From assembly GCA_019415525.1 (NCBI GenBank), contig DXZA01000018.1:1-8291 (forward strand): a stretch of DNA of 8,291 bases, read 5' to 3'. Below are positions 1 through 5,328 of the stretch, piece after piece (within the stretch, counting starts at the first letter, position 1; each line of letters opens with the position of its first letter). The notes under the pieces are model-generated. The model searched no databases and was not told the DNA's origin. It was given only the letters and a program-made list of their open reading frames with translations. The position numbers and the translations under genes were made by a program. Source of the stretch: Tyzzerella sp. (lineage in GTDB: Bacteria > Bacillota > Clostridia > Lachnospirales > Anaerotignaceae).

Positions 1-5
1 GTAAA

Positions 6-1181
6 TTATATTTTTTTATTATTTAATAATGATTTTATTTTTTCTGGTGCAAGTTCATTTATATCATTGGGATTTGAAAATGTAGGTACATATTTACGTA
101 AAATATTAATTATTTCATTTCTATCATATTTTTCTATTGCTAATTTAAATTCCCATATAGCATTTTCTATATATGATAAATCAAGTTTATTTTGATACTC
201 AACAAATATTTTATTATTTTCTGTTTTATATAAATTATTATTGTTTATAAGAAGTTCTTCATATAGTTTTTCGCCATCACGTAAACCTATTTCTTCAATA
301 TCTATATCTTTATATGGTGTAAGACCATATAATTTTATTAATTTTTTTGCAATATCATAAATTTTTATAGGTTTTCCCATATCAAGAACATAAATTTCAC
401 CTGATTTTGCCATATTACCTGCTTGAAGTACAAGTTGTACAGCCTCTGGAATAGTCATAAAATATCGTATAATACGCTTATCAGTTATAGTTATAGGACC
501 ACCTAATTGTATTTGTTTTTTAAAAAGAGGTATAACAGAACCTTTTGAACAAATAACATTTCCAAAACGTACAGCTGAAAATATAGTATCTGTATCATTT
601 CTTAATCCTTGTAATATTTGTTCACAAAATGATTTTGAAGCACCCATAATATTTGTTGGATTTACAGCCTTGTCTGTTGATATAAGTACAAATTTTTCTA
701 CATTATATTTTTTTGAAGCCATAGCAACATTATATGTACCAAATATATTATTTTTTATAGCTTCTTCAGGACAATTTTCCATAAGAGGAACATGTTTATG
801 AGCTGCTGCATGAAAGACTATTTCTGGCTTATAATTTTTAAATAATTTATCTATTTTTTTACTATCCCTTACAGATGCTATCTCTACAGATAATGGAAAA
901 TCTCTTACTTTTATATGTAAAATTTCTTGTTGTATATCATAAATATTGTTTTCTGAAATATCAATAAGAATAACATGTTTTGGATTAAGGTTTGATATTT
1001 GTCTTGCTAGTTCCGAGCCTATAGAACCACCACCACCAGTTATAACAACAGTTTTATTTTCTATAAAATTTAATATATTACTATTATCAAATTTTATTGT
1101 TTTTCTCCCTAAAAGTTTTTCTATATCTATATGAGTATAACAATTTTTATTTTTTTTATTAGAATAAACTCTGTAATAAAT
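6..1181 (-). pseudogene. 5'-truncated CapD/FlaA1-type UDP-sugar 4,6-dehydratase
   Basis: The open frame of 391 codons matches the catalytic domain of nucleotide-sugar 4,6-dehydratases of the CapD/FlaA1/PglF group, which act in capsule, exopolysaccharide or glycan precursor synthesis. Counting from the codon at 1181, a DIEKLLGRK segment lies near residue 30, the NAD-binding TGGGGSIGSE motif at 48-57, HAAAHKHVPLMEN near 121-136, and the catalytic STDKAVNPTNIMGASK segment near 168-183, with MGASK replacing the usual YxxxK. The C-terminus looks complete and stops at 6-8. The only usable ATG (780-782) lies after the NAD-binding motif. No ATG, GTG or TTG exists upstream before the in-frame stop at 1182-1184. 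Membrane-anchored members are about 600 residues with an N-terminal membrane domain; that part is absent and the DNA beyond 1181 is stop-rich in all minus-strand frames. I infer a remnant. An alternative is a soluble short form starting at an ATT codon (1179-1181), preceded by an AGGGGG-like site eight bases away. Family call firm; gene status moderate. Confidence 0.7.
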
Positions 1182-1237
1182 TTAAAATACCCCCTTATAT
1201 CTAAAATTCATTGATAATGATACAATATTTGTATAAT

Positions 1238-1261
1238 TAATTCAATAATATTGTTGAATTA
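1238..1261. repeat. AT-rich inverted repeat, 8-bp arms
   Basis: TAATTCAA (1238-1245) and TTGAATTA (1254-1261) are perfect inverted arms around an 8-base centre, in the region between the dehydratase remnant and queT. No T-run follows on either strand, so it is not a convincing terminator. It could be an operator upstream of the queT promoter or chance in AT-rich DNA. Confidence 0.3.
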
Positions 1262-1280
1262 TAAATACTGTAAAATATTA

Positions 1281-1309
1281 TTGCAATTTATAAAATAAAT
1301 ATGTATAAT
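1281..1309 (+). promoter_or_regulatory. sigma-A type promoter for queT-queF
   Basis: A TTGCAA -35 (1281-1286) and a TATAAT -10 (1304-1309) are separated by 17 bases. The predicted start near 1316 places the preQ1 aptamer (from 1353) inside the leader. The TATAAT has perfect consensus and the -35 has one central mismatch. Confidence 0.65.
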
Positions 1310-1352
1310 GATATTCGTGTTCTATCACATATATAATCTAAATAAGAAATTT

Positions 1353-1391
1353 GACAGTTCGAGACCATCCTGTCGTTAAACAAAACTAGGG
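1353..1391 (+). promoter_or_regulatory. preQ1-I riboswitch upstream of queT
   Basis: A GACAG/CTGTC hairpin stem (1353-1357 with 1370-1374) encloses a 12-base loop beginning TTC and ending ACCATC. It is followed by an A-rich tail, AAACAAAACTAGGG, the layout of the class I preQ1 aptamer in which the tail folds back into the loop as a pseudoknot. The next gene is a queuosine-precursor transporter and a near copy lies at 2447-2489 before queD, which together make the call strong. There is no terminator hairpin between the aptamer and the Shine-Dalgarno site (GGAGGTG, 1413-1419), so control of translation is more likely than attenuation, but no obvious anti-Shine-Dalgarno pairing is visible. Confidence 0.88.
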
Positions 1392-1420
1392 AATATATTT
1401 TATTTATTATTTGGAGGTGA

Positions 1421-1900
1421 ATGAACATAGAAAATATAAACAAAACAAAAAAATTAACTTTTTCTGCAATAGTTATTGCTATATATGTTATACTAATGTT
1501 TTATACACAAAGTTTTGCTTTTGGAGCATATCAAGTACGTATTGCAACATCATTATATGCTCTTTCTTATATTTTTCCATTCCTAGTTTTTCCACTTGGT
1601 CTTGCAAATTTCTTATCTAATACATTAATGGGTGGTATGGGTGTTTTTGATATGGTAGGTGGCTTTATTGTTGGTATCATAACAACTTTACTTATTGTAT
1701 GTATTAAAAAATTCAGATTAAATATTTGGTTTGTTGGTTTACCTATACTTTTTATACCAGCATTTGGAGTAGCAACTTGGCTTTCCTATATTCTTAAAAT
1801 ACCATATAGTGCATTGGCATTAAGCCTTTGTATAGGTCAGATATTGCCGGCTGTTTGTGGTGTTGTTTTAGTTAAGGCACTTTTGAAAGTATGGGAATAA
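1421..1900 (+). CDS. queT: queuosine-precursor transporter QueT
   Basis: This 159-residue, very hydrophobic protein matches the QueT family, the substrate-binding S component of an energy-coupling-factor transporter taking up preQ0/preQ1-type deazaguanines at the cytoplasmic membrane. About five membrane segments are seen, at roughly residues 12-34, 40-60, 64-92, 97-120 and 128-156. The family-like region QVRIATSLYALSYIFPF is followed by GLANFLSNTLMGGMGVFDMV near residues 60-79. Length is usual. The shared ATPases and T component (EcfA, EcfA', EcfT) are not in the window and would have to come from elsewhere. The ATG at 1421 is preceded by GGAGGTG at 1413-1419, which fixes the start. A preQ1-I aptamer sits in the leader and queF follows after 22 bases, so imported preQ0 could be reduced directly. 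A vitamin or purine S component is the alternative, made unlikely by the riboswitch. Confidence 0.88.
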   Translation: MNIENINKTKKLTFSAIVIAIYVILMFYTQSFAFGAYQVRIATSLYALSYIFPFLVFPLGLANFLSNTLMGGMGVFDMVGGFIVGIITTLLIVCIKKFRLNIWFVGLPILFIPAFGVATWLSYILKIPYSALALSLCIGQILPAVCGVVLVKALLKVWE

Positions 1901-1922
1901 TATTTTATATAAGGAGCTTATT

Positions 1923-2420
1923 ATGAGTACAAGAAAAAAAGAAGAACTTGAGGGAGTAACTCTTTTAGGAAATCAAAAAACAGAATATCGTTCTGATTAT
2001 GCACCAGAAGTTTTAGAAACATTTCCTAATAAACATGTAGAAAATGATTATTTTGTAAAATTTAACTGTCCTGAATTTACAAGTCTTTGTCCTATGACAG
2101 GTCAGCCGGATTTTGCAACTATATATATATCATATGTACCAAATAAAATAATGGTAGAAAGTAAATCTTTAAAACTTTATCTTTTTAGTTTTAGAAATCA
2201 TGGAGATTTCCATGAAGATTGTGTTAATATTATAATGAAAGACCTTATCCGTCTTATGGACCCTAAATATATTGAGGTATGGGGTAAATTTACTCCAAGG
2301 GGAGGTATTTCAATAGACCCATATTGTAATTATGGAAAAGAAGGAACACCTTGGAAAGATGTTGCATTTATGCGATTAAGTCAACATGACCTTTACCCTG
2401 AAAAAGTTGATAATCGTTAA
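1923..2420 (+). CDS. queF: NADPH-dependent 7-cyano-7-deazaguanine reductase QueF
   Basis: QueF reduces the nitrile of preQ0 to the aminomethyl group of preQ1 using NADPH, in the cytoplasm; it belongs to the tunnelling (T-fold) superfamily. At 165 residues it is the short, unimodular Bacillus-type form. The catalytic cysteine is C56 in FTSLCPMTGQPDFA, with the general acid aspartate at D63. The QueF signature ESKSLKLY lies at 79-86, followed by FRNHGDFHED with H97 and E98. No key residue is missing. AAGGAG at 1911-1916 lies six bases before the ATG. It follows queT by 22 bases with no terminator between them, so the pair is probably one transcript under the first preQ1 switch. Only 26 bases separate its stop codon from the second aptamer, so read-through into that leader is likely. 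Confidence 0.96.
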   Translation: MSTRKKEELEGVTLLGNQKTEYRSDYAPEVLETFPNKHVENDYFVKFNCPEFTSLCPMTGQPDFATIYISYVPNKIMVESKSLKLYLFSFRNHGDFHEDCVNIIMKDLIRLMDPKYIEVWGKFTPRGGISIDPYCNYGKEGTPWKDVAFMRLSQHDLYPEKVDNR

Positions 2421-2422
2421 AA

Positions 2423-2428
2423 TATAAT
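2423..2428 (+). promoter_or_regulatory. possible -10 element before the second preQ1 switch
   Basis: A TATAAT sits just after the queF stop and about 19 bases before the second aptamer, well placed for a leader starting near 2435. No good -35 is seen; the region 2398-2405 offers only CTGAAAAA. The queD operon may instead be reached by read-through from the queT promoter. Confidence 0.25.
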
Positions 2429-2446
2429 AAATATTGCATTATTTGC

Positions 2447-2489
2447 CGACAGTTCATTTGTACCATCCTGTCGTAAAACAAAACTAGGG
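2447..2489 (+). promoter_or_regulatory. preQ1-I riboswitch upstream of queD
   Basis: A CGACAG/CTGTCG stem (2447-2452 with 2468-2473) encloses a 15-base loop starting TTC and ending ACCATC, followed by AAAACAAAACTAGGG. Stem, loop end and tail are almost identical to the aptamer at 1353-1391; the loop is three bases longer. Unlike the first copy it is followed at 2534-2571 by an intrinsic terminator, so this switch probably works by transcription attenuation: preQ1 binding would ties up the tail and favour termination before queD. Confidence 0.9.
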
Positions 2490-2533
2490 CTTTTTTATAT
2501 TTTATAGAATATTTTATTTTTAATATAGAAAAT

Positions 2534-2571
2534 AAAAGCACATTCAGGTACATATTGAGTGTGCTTTTTTT
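2534..2571 (+). terminator. riboswitch-linked intrinsic terminator before queD
   Basis: AGCACATTCA (2537-2546) pairs with TGAGTGTGCT (2556-2565) with one T-G wobble, extended at the base by A-T pairs, around a nine-base loop. A run of seven T follows (2565-2571). GCTTTT at 2489-2494, touching the end of the aptamer tail, is complementary to AAAAGC at 2534-2539, the foot of this hairpin, and is a candidate antiterminator arm. Confidence 0.85.
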
Positions 2572-2596
2572 ATTTGTAAAGGGAGGAAACATAATT

Positions 2597-3019
2597 ATGT
2601 ATATGTTACAGACAGAACAAAGTTTTGATGCAGCACATTTTCTTAAAGATTACAATGGAAAATGTAGCAATATACATGGACATCGTTGGCGTGTAGTTGT
2701 ATCTATTAGTTCAGATAAACTTTCAGTTGAAGAACAAACAAGAGGTATGATTATAGATTTTAGTGAATTAAAAGAAGCATTAAAAAATATTTGTGACTAT
2801 TTTGACCATACTTTAATTTATGAAGAAAATTCATTAAAACCTGAAACAGTAGCAGCATTAAAATCTGAAAATTTCCGTTTGATTACTGTACCATTTCGTC
2901 CAACAGCAGAAAATTTTGCACATTTTATTTATGAAGAATTAAAAAAAGAAAAATATACTGTATGTCGTGTTGAGGTATATGAAACACCAAATAATTGTGC
3001 TATTTATGAGGAGAAATAA
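2597..3019 (+). CDS. queD: 6-carboxy-5,6,7,8-tetrahydropterin synthase QueD
   Basis: QueD converts dihydroneopterin triphosphate to 6-carboxytetrahydropterin, the second step from GTP towards preQ0. The 140-residue protein has the zinc ligands of the 6-pyruvoyl-tetrahydropterin synthase fold: H14 in FDAAHF, then H27 and H29 in NIHGHRW. The catalytic cysteine is C23. A DHT motif lies near residue 78 and the substrate-binding glutamate in VYETP near residue 130. I chose ATG 2597 because GGGAGG (2581-2586) lies upstream and because the longer in-frame TTG option at 2555 falls inside the terminator hairpin; ATG 2603 is a weaker alternative. It is the first gene of a four-gene operon and queE starts three bases after its stop. 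It is probably controlled by the preQ1 switch at 2447-2571. Eukaryotic-type PTPS function is unlikely given the neighbours. Confidence 0.95.
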   Translation: MYMLQTEQSFDAAHFLKDYNGKCSNIHGHRWRVVVSISSDKLSVEEQTRGMIIDFSELKEALKNICDYFDHTLIYEENSLKPETVAALKSENFRLITVPFRPTAENFAHFIYEELKKEKYTVCRVEVYETPNNCAIYEEK

Positions 3020-3022
3020 TTT

Positions 3023-3679
3023 ATGAAAGTTGTTGAAAAGTTTATAAGCATAAACGGAGAAAGCAGACGTGCAGGAGAACTAGCTGTATTTATAAGATTT
3101 AAAGGCTGTAATTTGAATTGTTGTTATTGTGATACAAAATGGGCAAACGAAAAAGATTGTAAATTTGAAGAAATTACTGTTGAAGAAATTGTATCTTATA
3201 TTATTTCTACTAATGTAAGAAATGTAACATTAACAGGAGGAGAGCCTTTATTACAACCAGAAATGGATAGCCTTTTAAAAGCATTATCACAATATCCACA
3301 AATAAGAGTTGAAATAGAAACTAATGGAAGTGTATCAATAGAACCTTTTTGTAATGAATATAGACCAAGTTTTACTATGGATTATAAATTACCTGAAAGT
3401 GGTTGTGAAAATGATATGTGTTTAGAAAACTTTTATATTTTAAAAGATACAGATACAGTTAAATTTGTTTGTAGTAGTACTAGTGATTTAGAAAAAGCAA
3501 AATATATTATTGAAAAATATAATTTAACAGAAGTATGTGCTGTATACATTAGTCCTGTATTTGGAAAAATTGAACCGGCTCATATGGTAAGTTATATGAT
3601 TGAAAACAATTTGAATGATATTAAATTACAGATACAAATGCATAAAGTTATTTGGGACCCTAATATGAAAGGAGTATAA
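3023..3679 (+). CDS. queE: 7-carboxy-7-deazaguanine synthase QueE (radical SAM)
   Basis: QueE is a radical SAM enzyme that contracts the ring of 6-carboxytetrahydropterin to give 7-carboxy-7-deazaguanine, using a [4Fe-4S] cluster, SAM and magnesium. The cluster motif CX3CX2C is at C29, C33 and C36, with the usual magnesium-contact threonine after it (DTKW, T38). The SAM-binding segment TLTGGEPLL is at 69-77 and an ETNG motif lies near residue 95. The C-terminal IQMHKVIWDP segment is typical of the family. At 218 residues it is within the normal range. GAGGAG lies at the end of queD, and the ATG is three bases beyond the queD stop, suggesting translational coupling. An additional cysteine at C34 directly beside cluster ligand C33 is not expected to matter. 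NrdG-like activase is the only nearby family and lacks these C-terminal features. Confidence 0.95.
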   Translation: MKVVEKFISINGESRRAGELAVFIRFKGCNLNCCYCDTKWANEKDCKFEEITVEEIVSYIISTNVRNVTLTGGEPLLQPEMDSLLKALSQYPQIRVEIETNGSVSIEPFCNEYRPSFTMDYKLPESGCENDMCLENFYILKDTDTVKFVCSSTSDLEKAKYIIEKYNLTEVCAVYISPVFGKIEPAHMVSYMIENNLNDIKLQIQMHKVIWDPNMKGV

Positions 3680-3683
3680 TAAC

Positions 3684-4247
3684 ATGATTGATGAAAAAGC
3701 TATTGAAAAACATATACGTGGTATATTAGTTGCCTTAGGAGATAATCCAGAATGTGAAGGTTTAATTGAAACACCTAAGCGTGTAGCTAAAATGTATACA
3801 GAAATATTTGCAGGAATGGAATATACTAATCATGACATTGCAGAAATGTTTGGGAAAGTATTTGATGAAGAGCGTGTTTCCAGTAATAATGTAGTAGTTA
3901 TGAAAGATATTGAATTTTTCTCATATTGTGAGCATCATTTAGCATTAATGTATGATATGAAAGCAACTGTTGCATATGTTCCTAATGGAAAAGTTATAGG
4001 TTTATCAAAAATTGCACGTATTTGTGATATGGTTGGACGTAGATTACAGTTACAAGAGCGTATAGGCTGTGATATTGCTGATATAATTTCAGAAATTACA
4101 GGAAGTAATGATATTGCTGTAATTTTGGAAGGTTATCATAGTTGTGTAACTGCAAGAGGAATTCAAAAAACAAATACAAAAACAGTTACTGTTGAAAGAC
4201 GTGGAAAATTTTTAGAAGATGCTACATTACAATTATATTTAAGATAA
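3684..4247 (+). CDS. folE: GTP cyclohydrolase I FolE
   Basis: FolE hydrolyses GTP to 7,8-dihydroneopterin triphosphate, the first step of both queuosine and folate synthesis. The 187-residue protein shows the zinc site C82 and H85 in FFSYCEHHLALM, with the third ligand C154 in GYHSCVTARG. The catalytic histidines correspond to H84 and H152. IGLSKIARICDMVGRRLQLQER at about 105-126 is the family core, and the C-terminal TVTVERRGKF strand contributes to the active site at the subunit interface. This is the zinc-dependent FolE type, not the metal-variable FolE2. AAAGGAG at 3668-3674 overlaps the last codons of queE and sits nine bases before the ATG. Its position between queE and queC argues that this copy supplies the queuosine pathway; whether it also feeds folate depends on whether another folE exists. 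Confidence 0.96.
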   Translation: MIDEKAIEKHIRGILVALGDNPECEGLIETPKRVAKMYTEIFAGMEYTNHDIAEMFGKVFDEERVSSNNVVVMKDIEFFSYCEHHLALMYDMKATVAYVPNGKVIGLSKIARICDMVGRRLQLQERIGCDIADIISEITGSNDIAVILEGYHSCVTARGIQKTNTKTVTVERRGKFLEDATLQLYLR

Positions 4248-4259
4248 GGGGAGTTTTAA

Positions 4260-4940
4260 ATGAAGGTATTAGTATTATCAAGTGGTGGTATTGATTCTAC
4301 AACAGCTCTTGGAATGGCTGTTGAAAAATATGGTAAAGAAAATGTTATTTCACTTTCTGTTTCTTATGGACAAAAACATAATAAAGAATTAATTGCTGCT
4401 ACTGAAGTTGCAAAATATTATGGTGTTGAACAGTTATTTTTAGATTTAGCAAAAATATTTCAATATAGTAATTGTTCATTATTACAGCAATCAACAGAAG
4501 AAATTCCAGAAGAAAGTTATGCAGAACAGATTAAAAAAACAGAGGGACAAACTCCTGTAAGTACATATGTACCATTCCGTAATGGTTTATTTTTATCTGC
4601 TGCTGCAAGTATTGCATTAAGTAAGGAATGTAGTATTATTTATTATGGAGCACATGCTGATGATGCTGCCGGAAGTGCTTATCCTGATTGTTCTCCTATG
4701 TTCAATAAAGCTATGAATGAAGCTATTTGGGAAGGTTCAGGTAAACAATTACGTATTGAAGCACCTTTTGTAAATAAAAATAAAGCAGATATTGTTAAAA
4801 TTGGTCTAGAATTAAAAGTTCCTTATCATCTTACATGGTCTTGTTATGAAGGAAATGATAAGCCTTGTGGAAAATGTGGTACTTGTATTGATAGGGCAGC
4901 TGCTTTTGCAAAAAATAATGCTGTTGACTCTGCGTTATAA
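4260..4940 (+). CDS. queC: 7-cyano-7-deazaguanine synthase QueC
   Basis: QueC uses ATP and ammonia to turn 7-carboxy-7-deazaguanine into preQ0, the nitrile that QueF then reduces. The 226-residue protein opens with the ATP pyrophosphatase P-loop SSGGIDS at 7-13 (isoleucine where methionine or leucine is usual). SVSYGQKHNKEL follows near residues 33-44, then PVSTYVPFRNGLFLSAAA near 98-115 and YYGAHADDAAGSAYPDC near 128-144. A zinc-binding set of four cysteines is at C195, C203, C206 and C209 in a CX7CX2CX2C pattern. All expected motifs are present. GGGGAG (4248-4253) lies six bases upstream of the ATG, and only 12 bases separate it from folE. It is the last gene of the que operon; no clear terminator is seen between its stop and the promoter at 4962. 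Confidence 0.96.
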   Translation: MKVLVLSSGGIDSTTALGMAVEKYGKENVISLSVSYGQKHNKELIAATEVAKYYGVEQLFLDLAKIFQYSNCSLLQQSTEEIPEESYAEQIKKTEGQTPVSTYVPFRNGLFLSAAASIALSKECSIIYYGAHADDAAGSAYPDCSPMFNKAMNEAIWEGSGKQLRIEAPFVNKNKADIVKIGLELKVPYHLTWSCYEGNDKPCGKCGTCIDRAAAFAKNNAVDSAL

Positions 4941-4961
4941 TTAATTGTTTAAAATGAATAA

Positions 4962-4990
4962 TTGACAAAAATTATAGGCTACTTTATAAT
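4962..4990 (+). promoter_or_regulatory. perfect-consensus sigma-A promoter for btuFCD
   Basis: TTGACA (4962-4967) and TATAAT (4985-4990) match consensus exactly with the optimal 17-base spacer. The predicted start near 4997 is about ten bases before the first strand of the cobalamin aptamer. A strong promoter that depends on a downstream riboswitch for repression is typical of such leaders. Confidence 0.9.
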
Positions 4991-5006
4991 ACAACTGAAT
5001 TTTAAA

Positions 5007-5161
5007 GCATATCAGTTCCTTTTTATAAGGATTAATAGGGAATTTTGTGAAACAAAGCAGCCCCCGCTACTGTATAGATGACGAAATCTTCATTTGTCAC
5101 TGAGAAATTGGGAAGACGAAGAAAGTAGGGTGATTCTAAGCCAGGAGACCTGCTGATATGT
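5007..5161 (+). promoter_or_regulatory. cobalamin (B12) riboswitch
   Basis: The closing stem P1 is CATATCAG (5008-5015) with CTGATATG (5153-5160), a perfect eight pairs. Inside are the conserved GCAGCCCCCGCTACTGT block (5057-5073) and the B12 box AGCCAGGAGACCTGC (5139-5153). The region TTGTGAAAC replaces the more usual GGTGAAA-type sequence, a small departure. It lies in the leader of an ABC transporter operon, so bound adenosylcobalamin or a related corrinoid would be expected to shut that operon off. Confidence 0.96.
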
Positions 5162-5172
5162 TATAGTACAAT

Positions 5173-5189
5173 GTTTTCGGTGGGAAAAC
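5173..5189 (+). promoter_or_regulatory. hairpin in the cobalamin riboswitch expression platform
   Basis: GTTTTC (5173-5178) and GAAAAC (5184-5189) pair around the loop GGTGG. It lies just 3' of the aptamer, where cobalamin riboswitches carry the P13 hairpin whose loop makes a kissing contact with the core. That role is inferred from position only. Confidence 0.5.
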
Positions 5190-5202
5190 CAAGTGCGTGT
5201 TT

Positions 5203-5233
5203 ACAGCTACTCTTAAAGTAAGCTGTGTTTTTT
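5203..5233 (+). promoter_or_regulatory. imperfect hairpin with T-run, upstream of the main terminator
   Basis: ACAGCTACT (5203-5211) pairs with AGT-A-AGCTGT (5217-5226) with one bulged A. It is followed after one G by six T (5228-5233). It resembles an intrinsic terminator but lies only seven bases before a better one, so it may be part of an alternative fold of the expression platform. Confidence 0.4.
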
Positions 5234-5239
5234 GCGTGC

Positions 5240-5269
5240 AACGGTCAGAGCCATACTGACCGTTTTTTT
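5240..5269 (+). terminator. intrinsic terminator of the cobalamin leader
   Basis: AACGGTCAG (5240-5248) and CTGACCGTT (5256-5264) form a perfect nine-pair stem around AGCCATA, with T through 5269. It lies after the B12 aptamer and about 60 bases before the first transporter gene, as expected for riboswitch-controlled transcription attenuation. Confidence 0.9.
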
Positions 5270-5328
5270 ATTCTAACGGAAAATGTACTTACCAATTTTA
5301 TTAAATAAAAAAAGAAAGGTGAGGAAAA

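Noticed and set aside
946..1134. Plus-strand open frame of 62 codons
   Set aside because: It lies opposite the NAD-binding part of the dehydratase frame and shows no family features or ribosome site.
1211..1226. TTGATAATGATACAAT looks like part of a Fur box
   Set aside because: Only the first half (TGATAAT) matches the 7-1-7 pattern; the second half does not, and the downstream gene is not an iron gene.
1332..1337. Second TATAAT as an alternative queT -10
   Set aside because: No acceptable -35 lies 16-18 bases upstream (TGATAT at best).
1351..1356. TTGACA resembling a -35 element
   Set aside because: It overlaps the first strand of the preQ1 aptamer stem, has no -10 at 16-18 bases, and a better promoter lies at 1281-1309.
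1411..1620. Plus-strand frame overlapping queT in another phase
   Set aside because: It would start at a TTG within the Shine-Dalgarno site and its Cys/Tyr/Ser-rich product is typical of an out-of-phase reading of a membrane protein gene.
2368..2592. Minus-strand open frame of 74 codons across the second riboswitch and terminator
   Set aside because: It overlaps the end of queF, the aptamer and the terminator; no ribosome site or recognisable domain.
2555..2596. Longer queD form starting at TTG 2555
   Set aside because: This start lies inside the terminator hairpin; the ATG at 2597 has a GGGAGG site and gives the usual QueD N-terminus.
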